A stretch of DNA of 6,948 bases from Dehalococcoidia bacterium (GCA_009838385.1 VXRS01000140.1:1-6948), one strand, 5' to 3'; positions 1 through 6,025 are shown, counted from the stretch's first letter. Translations and numbers: made by a program. Notes: generated from the letters alone by a model not told the origin.

Positions 1-1752
1 CACCCCCTCCTCCATCCCCACCAGGAACACGATCGGGAATTCGAGTCCCTTGGCCGCGTGAAGCGTGATCAGCGTAATCGCCTCGACCGCCCCCTCCAGC
101 TCGTCGACGTCCGCCACCAGCGCCACGTCCTGCAGGAAGCTGGCGAGGTCGGCCGCCTCCCCGCCGGTCGTGTCCTCGTACTGCGCCATCACCGTGCGCA
201 GCTGCAACACGTTCTCGAGCCGCTCCTCGCCGCCCTCTTCGCGGTCCCGCAGGTACTCCACGTACCCGCTCTCCTCGAGCACGTAGTCGAGCAGCTCTGC
301 CAGCGGACGCTCGCGCTGCCCACGCATCGCCTCGATGGCGTGCACGAAGCGCCGGATGGCGGTCGCCGCCCGGGCGGCGATGCCGGGAACCGGCTCTCCC
401 CGCGAGACCGCCTTGCAGGCGTCCCAGACGGCCAGCCCGGTCGAGCCGGCGTACTCCGAGAGACGCGCCAGCGTCGTGTCGCCGATTCCCCGCGCGGGCA
501 CGTTGATGATGCGCAGCAGGCTCGCCTCGTCGAGCCGGTTGTGGACGAGCCGCAGGTAGGCGACGAGGTCTTTGATCTCGCGCCGCTGGTAGAAGCGCAC
601 GCCCCCGATAAGGCGGTAGGGGATGCGGTGCCGCACCAGCGCGTCCTCGATCGGCCGCGACTGCGCGTTCGTCCGATACAGCACCGCGATCGACCCGAGC
701 GGCGTGTCCGTCGTCGCCAGCCGCTCCACCTCCCGCGCCACGAACTCCCCCTCCTCCTCATCGTTGTAGGCCTCGTACTGGGTAAGCGCCTGGCCGTCCT
801 TGCGCTCCGTCCAGAGGGCGCGCTCGATGTGGCTGCGGTTGTTCTCGATGACCGCGTTGGCCGCGTCCAGGATCGGCTGCGTCGAGCGGTAGTTCTGCTC
901 CAGCAGATAGGTGGTCGCGTCGGGGAAGTCGCGCAGGAAGTACTGCGTGTTGCGCGAGTCCGCCGCCCTCCACGAATAGATGCTTTGGTCAGGGTCGCCG
1001 ACCACACAGATGTTCCCGTGCACCGAGGCCAGCTGCCGCGAGAGCGCGTACTGCGCCGGGTTCGTGTCCTGGAACTCGTCGACGAGCACGTGCAGGTACT
1101 GCCCCGCCCGCCGTTCCAACGCCTCCTCCGACTCCCGGAATAGCCGTACCGTCTCCGTCAGCAGATCGTCGAAGTCGAGCGCCGAGGCTTCTCGCAGGCC
1201 CTGCTGGTAGCTCTCGTACGCCCGCGCCACGATCTCCTGGAAGTAGCTCTCGCTCTGCCGCTTGAAGTGGTCCGCGCCTCGCATCTCGCTCTTTGCGCTG
1301 GAGATAGCCGAGAGCACCGACCGCGGCGTGAACTGTCGCGTATCAACGTGCAGCGAGGCCAGCACGCGCTTCATCAACGCCGTCTGGTCGGCATCGTCGT
1401 AGATGACGTAGTCGGGCGAGAGCCCGATGTCCTGGCCGTGGATGCGCAGCCAGCGCGCGCACATCGAGTGGAACGTCCCGAGATGCAGCTTGGCCGCGTC
1501 CTCGCCGAGGAGGCCCTGCGCCCGCCCCCGCATCTCCCGCGCCGCCTTGTTCGTGAACGTCACCGCGAGGATGCGCCACGGCGCGATCCGCTGCTCCCCC
1601 ACCAGCCACGCGATCCGGTTCGTGATGACGCGCGTCTTGCCGCTGCCCGGCCCCGCCAGGATGAGTTGCGCGCCCTCGCCGTGCTCGACAGCCGCGCGCT
1701 GCGCCGGGTTCAGACCCTCGACGGCAGGGGACGGATGCTGGGCAGCGGGCAC
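1..1752 (-). CDS. uvrD: UvrD/PcrA-type superfamily 1 ATP-dependent DNA helicase, N-terminal 584 residues (cut by left window edge)
   Basis: 3'-5' DNA helicase that unwinds DNA in nucleotide excision repair, mismatch repair or replication restart, powered by ATP. Read on the minus strand it shows the SF1A motifs in order: LNPAQRAAV (Q-motif region, residues 14-22), Walker A AGPGSGKT (33-40), TFTNKAA motif Ia (65-71), VDEFQDT Walker B (224-230), GDPDQSIYSWR motif III (252-262), EQNYRS motif IV (285-290) and TLHAAKGLEF motif V (563-572). The window ends about 12 residues after motif V, so motif VI and the C-terminal tail are missing; family members are usually about 700-800 residues. The start is taken as GTG at 1752-1750, giving a short lead before the Q-motif. 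No good Shine-Dalgarno precedes it (GGAG lies too far away) and no ATG is available in frame nearby, so the exact start is less certain than the product. UvrD, PcrA and Rep cannot be separated here without the C-terminus. Divergent from the zinc ribbon gene at 1913. Confidence 0.95.
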   Translation of the reverse strand, partial: MPAAQHPSPAVEGLNPAQRAAVEHGEGAQLILAGPGSGKTRVITNRIAWLVGEQRIAPWRILAVTFTNKAAREMRGRAQGLLGEDAAKLHLGTFHSMCARWLRIHGQDIGLSPDYVIYDDADQTALMKRVLASLHVDTRQFTPRSVLSAISSAKSEMRGADHFKRQSESYFQEIVARAYESYQQGLREASALDFDDLLTETVRLFRESEEALERRAGQYLHVLVDEFQDTNPAQYALSRQLASVHGNICVVGDPDQSIYSWRAADSRNTQYFLRDFPDATTYLLEQNYRSTQPILDAANAVIENNRSHIERALWTERKDGQALTQYEAYNDEEEGEFVAREVERLATTDTPLGSIAVLYRTNAQSRPIEDALVRHRIPYRLIGGVRFYQRREIKDLVAYLRLVHNRLDEASLLRIINVPARGIGDTTLARLSEYAGSTGLAVWDACKAVSRGEPVPGIAARAATAIRRFVHAIEAMRGQRERPLAELLDYVLEESGYVEYLRDREEGGEERLENVLQLRTVMAQYEDTTGGEAADLASFLQDVALVADVDELEGAVEAITLITLHAAKGLEFPIVFLVGMEEGV

Positions 1753-1758
1753 GCGCCT

Positions 1759-1764
1759 ATCGTA
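1759..1764 (-). promoter_or_regulatory. Possible -10 element of the helicase gene, compatible with a leaderless transcript
   Basis: The minus strand reads TACGAT (TANNNT pattern) exactly 6 nt before the GTG start. That is where a -10 box would sit if transcription began at the start codon itself. There is no recognisable -35 at the 17-bp position (GGGCGC), so the call rests on position and the lack of a usable Shine-Dalgarno. Inference only. Confidence 0.25.
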
Positions 1765-1912
1765 TCGGCTCCCGACCTCCCGCGCCCGAGTGTGATCAGC
1801 GGACTGAACAGTTTCGTCGCGCGCTTACGGGGCGATGCTGTACCCTCAGAACGTGGCGGCGCGGTGAGCGCGCGGCGCGTCGAGTGCGTGGCCCGAAGGT
1901 AAGGAATTCTCG

Positions 1913-2464
1913 ATGTTCGATTGGCCCGGCGGCTCCTGGCAGGACACCGTTCGGCTCGTCCTCACGGTCCTCTCGATCTACGGCGCCGTCATCTGGGTCG
2001 CCCTCATCTTCTGGGTATTCCGCGACATCCGGCAGCGCACCCGCGACCCCATCATGCAGCTCATCTCGATCCTGCTCGTCCTCGCCTTCTTCCTGCCCGG
2101 ACACTGGGTCTACCTCATCCTTCGCCCCCGCCAGACCCTCACCGAACTGTACGAGCGCTCCCTCGAGGAGGAGGCCATCCTCCAGGACCTCGACGACCAG
2201 AAGGCCTGCCCCGCCTGCCGCCGCCGCGTGCGCGACGACTACCTCGTCTGTCCATTCTGCCTGGTCGACCTCAAGGAACGCTGCGAGGCCTGCGACAAAC
2301 CCCTCGACTTCGGCTGGCTCGCCTGTCCCTACTGCGGCCACGAGAAGGCGCCCGCCGCCGCCCCCGGTCCCGCCGCCAACCACATAGAAGAGGAACCCGG
2401 CCGCCGCCCCCTCGGCGGACTCGTCCGCCGCTCCACCTCCCTCGTCCGCCGCCGCGACAGCTAG
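1913..2464 (+). CDS. Small two-helix membrane protein with double zinc ribbon (DZANK-like)
   Basis: 183 residues, function unknown. The N-terminal half carries two hydrophobic helices, roughly residues 13-36 (VRLVLTVLSIYGAVIWVALI) and 47-71, joined by a basic loop (RDIRQRTRD) that suggests a cytoplasmic hairpin loop. An acidic linker (ERSLEEEAILQDLDDQ) follows. Then come two CxxC-x10-CxxC zinc ribbons: C99/C102/C113/C116 and C124/C127/C138/C141. The tail is rich in Ala, Pro and Arg. Eight correctly spaced cysteines strongly support binding of two zinc ions; such ribbons usually mediate protein or nucleic acid contacts, but no partner can be named. The ATG is supported by AAGGA at 1901-1905 with 7-nt spacing. 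It is divergent from the helicase across a 160-bp gap and overlaps the next, convergent gene by 4 bp at a shared CTAG. A helicase-related role is possible by position only. Confidence 0.88.
   Translation: MFDWPGGSWQDTVRLVLTVLSIYGAVIWVALIFWVFRDIRQRTRDPIMQLISILLVLAFFLPGHWVYLILRPRQTLTELYERSLEEEAILQDLDDQKACPACRRRVRDDYLVCPFCLVDLKERCEACDKPLDFGWLACPYCGHEKAPAAAPGPAANHIEEEPGRRPLGGLVRRSTSLVRRRDS
2461..2464. other. Shared CTAG: overlapping stop codons of two convergent genes
   Basis: The palindrome CTAG supplies TAG at 2462-2464 for the plus-strand zinc ribbon gene and TAG at 2463-2461 for the minus-strand DRTGG gene. The coding regions therefore overlap by 4 bp tail to tail with no room for a terminator between them. 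Each transcript must run into the other gene before ending. Confidence 0.85.
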
Positions 2465-3345
2465 CCCAGCGCCGCCGCCACTCGCTCCGACAGCCCCGCC
2501 GTCCCCAGCAGTTCTGCCATCCGCTCCAGCTTGCGCTCCCCATGGAAGCGCGTCCGGTCGAAGATGCCTTCAAGCGCGATGACCGTGTTCTCCGTGTCAG
2601 TGCGCGAGAGCATGACGGGCACGCCCCGCGCGCTGGCGGCGTCGAACAGGTATTCGCTGGGACGCCGCCCACCCGTCAGGATCAGGCACGCGGGCTCCGT
2701 CGCGAGCGCCGCCAGGTGCTGGTCCGTCTTGTCGAACCGCACCACCACCGCCTTCGTCTCGAAGCGCTCAAGGTACGGCTGCCCCGAGTCCGACCCTATA
2801 GGCGCGATCACGAGGTGGTCGCAGGTCGGGTCCAGCCCGTCGCCCTCCACCAGCGTCTCAGCGCGCAGGGTCGCCTGCGCCTCCGACACGCTGAACCCGG
2901 CCAGGGTGCGGTCTTCAGCGACCGTAATCAGCGGCGCCCCGCCGCACTCTTCAGGAGCCTCCCCCAGGGCGGAGGTGGCCACGTCGAGCGCGACCACCGC
3001 GGTCGGCGCCACCTCAGCCACGCGCGCTTCGTCGGGAAGCCCGCGCGTCACGAGAATCGTGGCGTCCGATCGCTCCAGCGGCTCCTCGAGCTCCGCGACG
3101 ACGATCTCGTCGCCGCTTGGCGGCGGGATCATGCTCGCCCCCACGGGCGTCGAGGCGCTTCCCGGCGCGAACTCGAGGGTCGAGAACCAGTGCGCGTCGG
3201 CGGCGGCATTGCTGGCGTCGTCAGGGCCTTCGCCCCGCACCAGCCAGACGCGCTGGCCCGTGTAGGCGAGGTCGCGGGCCACGCTGGCGGCGACGCCGGT
3301 CTTGCCGGCGCCCGGTGTGTCGGAAATCACGCTGAGCAGGGGCAT
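2461..3345 (-). CDS. BioD-like P-loop protein with C-terminal DRTGG domain (phosphotransacetylase N-terminal-like)
   Basis: 294 residues from the chosen ATG (3345-3343). The N-terminus LLSVISDTPGAGKTG is a nucleotide-binding loop of the BioD/CobQ-like type (DT..GKT, K15 T16), followed by the strand QRVWLVRG. The middle (80-150) has alternating hydrophobic strands (EIVVAELEEPL, DATILVT, TAVVALD) as in a degenerate Rossmann-like fold. Residues about 177-262 match a DRTGG domain: DHLVIAPIGSDSG, FDKTDQHLAAL, ACLILTGGRRPSEYL and GVPVMLSRTDTENTV. The same two-domain order forms the N-terminal regulatory part of long phosphotransacetylases; the catalytic acyltransferase domain is absent here, so a sensory or regulatory role is more likely than acetyl transfer. 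The frame stays open 36 codons further upstream (to 3453), but that stretch is low-complexity, Arg/Ala-rich and crosses the TPP gene start, so the internal ATG is preferred. No Shine-Dalgarno is seen before it. Divergent from the TPP enzyme gene. Confidence 0.85.
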   Translation of the reverse strand: MPLLSVISDTPGAGKTGVAASVARDLAYTGQRVWLVRGEGPDDASNAAADAHWFSTLEFAPGSASTPVGASMIPPPSGDEIVVAELEEPLERSDATILVTRGLPDEARVAEVAPTAVVALDVATSALGEAPEECGGAPLITVAEDRTLAGFSVSEAQATLRAETLVEGDGLDPTCDHLVIAPIGSDSGQPYLERFETKAVVVRFDKTDQHLAALATEPACLILTGGRRPSEYLFDAASARGVPVMLSRTDTENTVIALEGIFDRTRFHGERKLERMAELLGTAGLSERVAAALG

Positions 3346-3353
3346 CGCGCCGA

Positions 3354-3383
3354 ATTGTGCGCGCCACCCCGCGCTTGCGGCAA
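3354..3383 (-). promoter_or_regulatory. Candidate promoter of the DRTGG gene
   Basis: On the minus strand TTGCCG (3383-3378, 4 of 6 to TTGACA) and CACAAT (3359-3354, 4 of 6 to TATAAT) are 18 bp apart. The -10 ends 8 nt before the ATG, so the transcript would be leaderless or nearly so, which agrees with the missing Shine-Dalgarno. The -35 lies inside the palindrome at 3371-3387. Supported only by pattern match. Confidence 0.4.
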
Positions 3384-3387
3384 GCGC
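3371..3387. repeat. Perfect 7-bp inverted repeat, possible operator between divergent genes
   Basis: GCGCTTG, then CGG, then CAAGCGC: seven perfectly paired bases around a 3-bp centre. It lies in the 106-bp gap between the divergent DRTGG and TPP enzyme genes and overlaps the candidate -35 of the DRTGG gene. It has no T-run, so a terminator is unlikely. A binding site for a dimeric regulator is a reasonable guess; chance is possible in GC-rich DNA. Confidence 0.45.
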
Positions 3388-3439
3388 GACCCCCCGACCG
3401 GTAGACTGGCGCCGCCGCGAACGCCCCGTCGCGGTACGC

Positions 3440-3447
3440 AAGGGGGA
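3440..3447 (+). promoter_or_regulatory. Ribosome binding site that fixes the TPP enzyme start
   Basis: AAGGGGGA ends 4 nt before the ATG at 3452. The frame is open upstream to an ATG at 3302, but that start would run through the divergent promoter region and the DRTGG gene's 5' end. This site and the family-like N-terminus MKVADAVAEILKREGVE both favour 3452. Confidence 0.75.
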
Positions 3448-3451
3448 TGCC

Positions 3452-5071
3452 ATGAAGGTCGCCGATGCCGTAGCCGAAATCCTGAAGCGCGAGGGCGTCG
3501 AGTTTCTCGTCGCCTACCCTGTCAACCCCATCATCGAGGCGGCCGCCCGCGCCGACGTCCGCACGATCATCGTCCGCCAGGAACGCGTCGGCCTGCACAT
3601 GGCCGATGCCTTCAGCCGCGTGAACTCAGGCGATCGCATCGGCGTCTTCGCCATGCAGCACGGCCCCGGCGCCGAGAACGCCTTTGGCGGCGTCGCCCAG
3701 GCCTACGGCGATTCCGTCCCCATCCTCGTAATGCCGGGCGGCTATGCCCGCCGCATCACCAACACGGCTCCCAACTTCAACTCCTTCCTCAACTTCCAGC
3801 ACGTGACCAAGTGGACCGAGCAGGTCACCCTCGGCTCGACCGTCCCCGATGTCATGCGCCGCGCTTTCACCCAGGTGCGCAACGGCCGCCCCCGCCCCGT
3901 CCTCATCGAGATTCCCGGCGACGTGTTCCAGGAGGACGTCCCCGACGACTTCGTGTACGAGCCCGCCCCCGCCCTCCGCTCCGGTCCCGACCCCGAGGCC
4001 GTCAAGACCGTCGCCGAGGTGCTCCGTAACGCCGTGCGGCCCGTGATCTACGCCGGCCAGGGCGTGCACTACGCGAAGGCCTGGGATGAGCTTCGCGAGC
4101 TCGCCGAGCGCCTCCAGATTCCCGTCACCACGAGCCTGCAGGGCAAGAGCGCTTTCCCCGAGAACCACCCCCTCTCCCTCGGTTCGGGCGGTCGCGCCAT
4201 TCCCCGCGCCGTCCACGAGTTCCTCCAGGACGCCGATGTCATCTTCGGCATCGGCTGCAGCTTCGCGGCAACCGGGTTCGGGGTCGCGATGCCGAAGGGG
4301 AAGACAATCATCCACGCCACCCTCGACCCGGCCGACGTCAATAAGGATGTCGCCTCCGCCCACGCCCTCATCGGCGACGCCAAGCTGACGCTCGACGCCG
4401 TCCTCTGCGAACTCGACGGCGCAAGCGCCTCACGCGACGGCGTCACCGACCGCATCGCCACCATCAGGGCGGAGTGGCTCGAGCAGTGGAAGCCGAAGCT
4501 GACCGACGACTCCTCCCCGCTCTCCCCCTACCGCGTTATCTGGGACCTGCTGCACACCGTCGACGTGGACAACACCATCATCACGCACGACGCCGGCAGC
4601 CCCCGCGACCAGCTCTCACCCTTCTGGGAGAGCCGCACGCCCCTCAGCTACATCGGCTGGGGCAAGACCACCCAGCTCGGGACCGGTCTCGGCTACGCCA
4701 TGGGCGCGAAGCTCGCCCGGCCCGACCGCCTCTGCATCAACGTCTGGGGCGACGCTGCCATCGGCTTCACCGGCATGGACTTCGAGACGGCCGTGCGCGA
4801 GCGCATCCCCATCCTCTCCATCCTCCTCAACAACTTCTCGATGGCGATCGAGCTGCCCATCATGCAGGCCGCCACCGAGAAGTACCGCAGTACCGACATC
4901 AGCGGCAACTACGCCGACATGGCCGCGGCCTTTGGTGGCTACGGCGAGCGCGTTACCGACGCCTCCGAAATCGTGCCCGCCATCAAGCGCGGCATCGCCC
5001 AGACCGAAGCCGGCAACCCTGCGTTGCTCGAATTCATCACCCAGAAAGAGATCGAGATTTCCAAGTTCTAG
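3452..5071 (+). CDS. Thiamine diphosphate-dependent enzyme, acetolactate synthase-like superfamily
   Basis: 539 residues with the three-domain plan of IlvB-like enzymes. The PYR domain (about 1-165) holds the expected cofactor-activating glutamate, E44 in VRQERVGLHMADAF, and the loop QHGPGAENAFGGVAQAYGDS (69-88), a variant of the family's SGPGATN loop. The central domain (about 180-320) contains RPVIYAGQGVHY. The PP domain (about 370-525) has the diphosphate and metal-binding motif as GDA (433-435) ending in NN (460-461); most relatives have GDG. Asp434 and the Asn are retained, so binding of ThDP and Mg2+ should be intact. Such enzymes cleave or form C-C bonds next to a carbonyl (2-oxo acid decarboxylation, carboligation, sulfoacetaldehyde acetyl transfer, oxalyl-CoA type reactions). 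The substrate cannot be read from sequence. At 539 residues it is in the usual size range. True acetolactate synthase is unlikely given the variant loops and no neighbouring ilvN or ilvC. The gene has a strong ribosome binding site and is divergent from the DRTGG gene. A -10-like TAGACT lies at 3402-3407, but I see no matching -35. Confidence 0.9.
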   Translation: MKVADAVAEILKREGVEFLVAYPVNPIIEAAARADVRTIIVRQERVGLHMADAFSRVNSGDRIGVFAMQHGPGAENAFGGVAQAYGDSVPILVMPGGYARRITNTAPNFNSFLNFQHVTKWTEQVTLGSTVPDVMRRAFTQVRNGRPRPVLIEIPGDVFQEDVPDDFVYEPAPALRSGPDPEAVKTVAEVLRNAVRPVIYAGQGVHYAKAWDELRELAERLQIPVTTSLQGKSAFPENHPLSLGSGGRAIPRAVHEFLQDADVIFGIGCSFAATGFGVAMPKGKTIIHATLDPADVNKDVASAHALIGDAKLTLDAVLCELDGASASRDGVTDRIATIRAEWLEQWKPKLTDDSSPLSPYRVIWDLLHTVDVDNTIITHDAGSPRDQLSPFWESRTPLSYIGWGKTTQLGTGLGYAMGAKLARPDRLCINVWGDAAIGFTGMDFETAVRERIPILSILLNNFSMAIELPIMQAATEKYRSTDISGNYADMAAAFGGYGERVTDASEIVPAIKRGIAQTEAGNPALLEFITQKEIEISKF

Positions 5072-5090
5072 GGCAGGAACGGGCCTGCTA
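5069..5090. terminator. Weak stem-loop formed by the two convergent stop codons
   Basis: TAG at 5069-5071 can pair with CTA at 5088-5090, and CAGG with CCTG inside, leaving a 2-nt GG bulge and a 6-nt loop. It fills the 16-bp gap between the convergent TPP enzyme and coiled-coil genes. There is no U-run on either strand, so it is at best a weak bidirectional terminator. Confidence 0.25.
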
Positions 5091-5381
5091 CGTCACCAGC
5101 GCCGCAACCGCGACCGCGATGGTCGCAATCCCGACGTTGAGGGCCGCCACGTAGGTGACAATCCGGAGCTGGAAGGTCGCCAGGTCGGCCTGCACGTTAC
5201 CCTGCATGCTCGCGAGGTCGCCTTGCACCTCGGCACGGACGGTTGCCAGCTCTGTTCGGAGGATGTCGCGCGTGACGAAGGGACTCAGGATCTCCACGAC
5301 CGCGTTTGCGGCCGGTTCATCCATGCCGCCCTCGCGCAGCCGGTGATACGCCTCGCGCGAATCGAAAGTGGAAGCCGCCAC
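5088..5381 (-). CDS. DUF1640/CCDC90-like coiled-coil protein with C-terminal membrane anchor
   Basis: 97 residues. The N-terminus FDSREAYHRLREGGMDEPAANAVVEIL (residues 6-32) fits the DUF1640 pattern of a short amphipathic segment followed by a Glu/Asp-rich helix. Residues about 37-73 form a probable coiled coil (DILRTELATVRAEVQGDLAS and onward, with repeated Q.DLA units). Residues 75-97 (VTYVAALNVGIATIAVAVAA) are a single hydrophobic helix ending at the stop, so this looks like a tail-anchored protein with its coil in the cytoplasm. Related eukaryotic proteins include the mitochondrial uniporter regulator MCUR1, but the role of bacterial members is unknown. The start is GTG at 5381, supported by GGAAGGA with 5-nt spacing. 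It lies 65 bp downstream of the acetyltransferase gene on the same strand and has its own promoter. Confidence 0.8.
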   Translation of the reverse strand: MAASTFDSREAYHRLREGGMDEPAANAVVEILSPFVTRDILRTELATVRAEVQGDLASMQGNVQADLATFQLRIVTYVAALNVGIATIAVAVAALVT

Positions 5382-5402
5382 GCTTATCCTTCCGGCACAG
5401 TC

Positions 5403-5431
5403 ATGCTACAGGACAAGCATAGCGATGACAA
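5403..5431 (-). promoter_or_regulatory. Sigma-70-type promoter of the coiled-coil gene
   Basis: On the minus strand TTGTCA (5431-5426, 5 of 6 to consensus) and TAGCAT (5408-5403, 4 of 6) are exactly 17 bp apart. Transcription would begin near 5396, giving a leader of about 15 nt that still includes the Shine-Dalgarno. A 5-bp inverted repeat (ATGCT/AGCAT, 8-nt centre) overlaps the -10. This is the best promoter match in the window. Confidence 0.65.
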
Positions 5432-5446
5432 TCCTTGCACGGCTGC

Positions 5447-5923
5447 TCAGGGCGCTCCGCCATCCGACCGCAGGTCACGCACGACCGCGATCTCCCGGCA
5501 ATCGGTGAAGAACGGACAGCGCACGCACTCATTCCAGACCTTCTGGGGGAAGTCCATCACGTTCGCCAGAACGAACCCCTGCCGCTCGAAGAAACCGGGC
5601 TGATAGGTGAGCGCGAACACGCGCTCGATGCCCATCTCCCTGCCCTCTTCGACGCACTCCCGCACGATCATCGCGCCGACGCCCCTGCCGTGCTGGTCCT
5701 CGCGCACCGCCAGCGAGCGAATCTCCGCCAGGTCGCTCCCCATGATGTGGAGCGAGCCGCACCCCACCACCTCGTCCCCCTCGCGGGCGACCTTGAAGTC
5801 GCGGATCGCCTCGTGAATTTCGCCGAGCGGGCGTTCGAGCATCTCGCCACGCTGCGCCCAGTCATCGATCAGGGCGTGGATGGCGTCGGCATCGCTCAGG
5901 CGGGCCGGTTCGACACAGACCAT
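5447..5923 (-). CDS. GNAT N-acetyltransferase, short N-acetylglutamate synthase (ArgA)-like
   Basis: 158 residues with a GNAT fold: an N-terminal RLSDADAIHALIDDW segment, the core strand EVVGCGSLHIM (51-61), strand AEIRSLAV (67-73), the acetyl-CoA pyrophosphate loop HGRGVG (78-83, first position His instead of the usual Gln or Arg) and RVFALTYQPGFFERQGF (101-117). The C-terminal tail FPQKVWNECVRCPFFTDC (125-142) ending in REIAV is typical of short single-domain N-acetylglutamate synthases, which acetylate glutamate with acetyl-CoA in the first step of arginine synthesis. Its three cysteines (133, 136, 142) might bind a metal or be structural. The amino acid kinase domain of classical ArgA is absent, as expected in this group. 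No other arginine gene is in the window, so the substrate is inferred from family resemblance. ATG at 5923 has a strong GGAGG (5935-5931) with 7-nt spacing. Confidence 0.87.
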   Translation of the reverse strand: MVCVEPARLSDADAIHALIDDWAQRGEMLERPLGEIHEAIRDFKVAREGDEVVGCGSLHIMGSDLAEIRSLAVREDQHGRGVGAMIVRECVEEGREMGIERVFALTYQPGFFERQGFVLANVMDFPQKVWNECVRCPFFTDCREIAVVRDLRSDGGAP

Positions 5924-6001
5924 TGGAAAACCTCCAGGTACGCGGGACGGAACGGCTGACGAGGCTCAGGCCCTTGGCCCGGCCCCGGCTCCGCCGCGCG
6001 C

Positions 6002-6025
6002 CAGGGCGGCTTGAACGCCGCCCTG
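6002..6025. repeat. Perfect 9-bp stem-loop in the gap between divergent genes
   Basis: CAGGGCGGC (6002-6010) and GCCGCCCTG (6017-6025) pair perfectly around the 6-nt loop TTGAAC. It lies 79 bp upstream of the acetyltransferase start and 128 bp upstream of the formyltransferase-like gene. It is very stable, but no T-run follows on either strand, so it is not a classical terminator. It could act in the 5' leader of the acetyltransferase mRNA or as a protein site. Confidence 0.55.

Noticed and set aside
58..1143. Long plus-strand open frame of 361 codons
   Set aside because: It lies antisense to the helicase motifs. Its product is Arg/Pro/His-rich with no recognisable domain, as expected for a GC-rich shadow frame.
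1792..1799. TGTGATCA, considered as half of a CRP-like site
   Set aside because: The second half-site TCACA is not at the required 6-bp spacing.
1803..1812. ACTG-AA-CAGT palindrome upstream of the helicase, considered as an SOS/LexA box
   Set aside because: It matches neither the CTGT-N8-ACAG nor the GAAC-N4-GTTC form, and the arms are only 4 bp. Too weak to call.
3302..3451. Upstream extension of the TPP enzyme to an ATG at 3302
   Set aside because: The added 50 residues lack family character, overlap the 5' end of the divergent gene and bypass the strong ribosome binding site before 3452.
1921..4029. 702-codon plus-strand open frame spanning three genes
   Set aside because: It crosses the zinc ribbon gene, the antisense of the DRTGG gene and part of the TPP enzyme gene. 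Composition is almost entirely Arg, Pro, Ala and His; stops are rare only because of high GC.
4474..5154. 226-codon plus-strand frame inside the TPP enzyme gene
   Set aside because: A shadow frame. The ThDP-binding motif is in the other frame, and this product is low-complexity Arg/His/Pro.
6002..6025. The 9-bp hairpin considered as a rho-independent terminator
   Set aside because: No T-run follows on either strand, and the flanking genes diverge, so no transcript is expected to end here.
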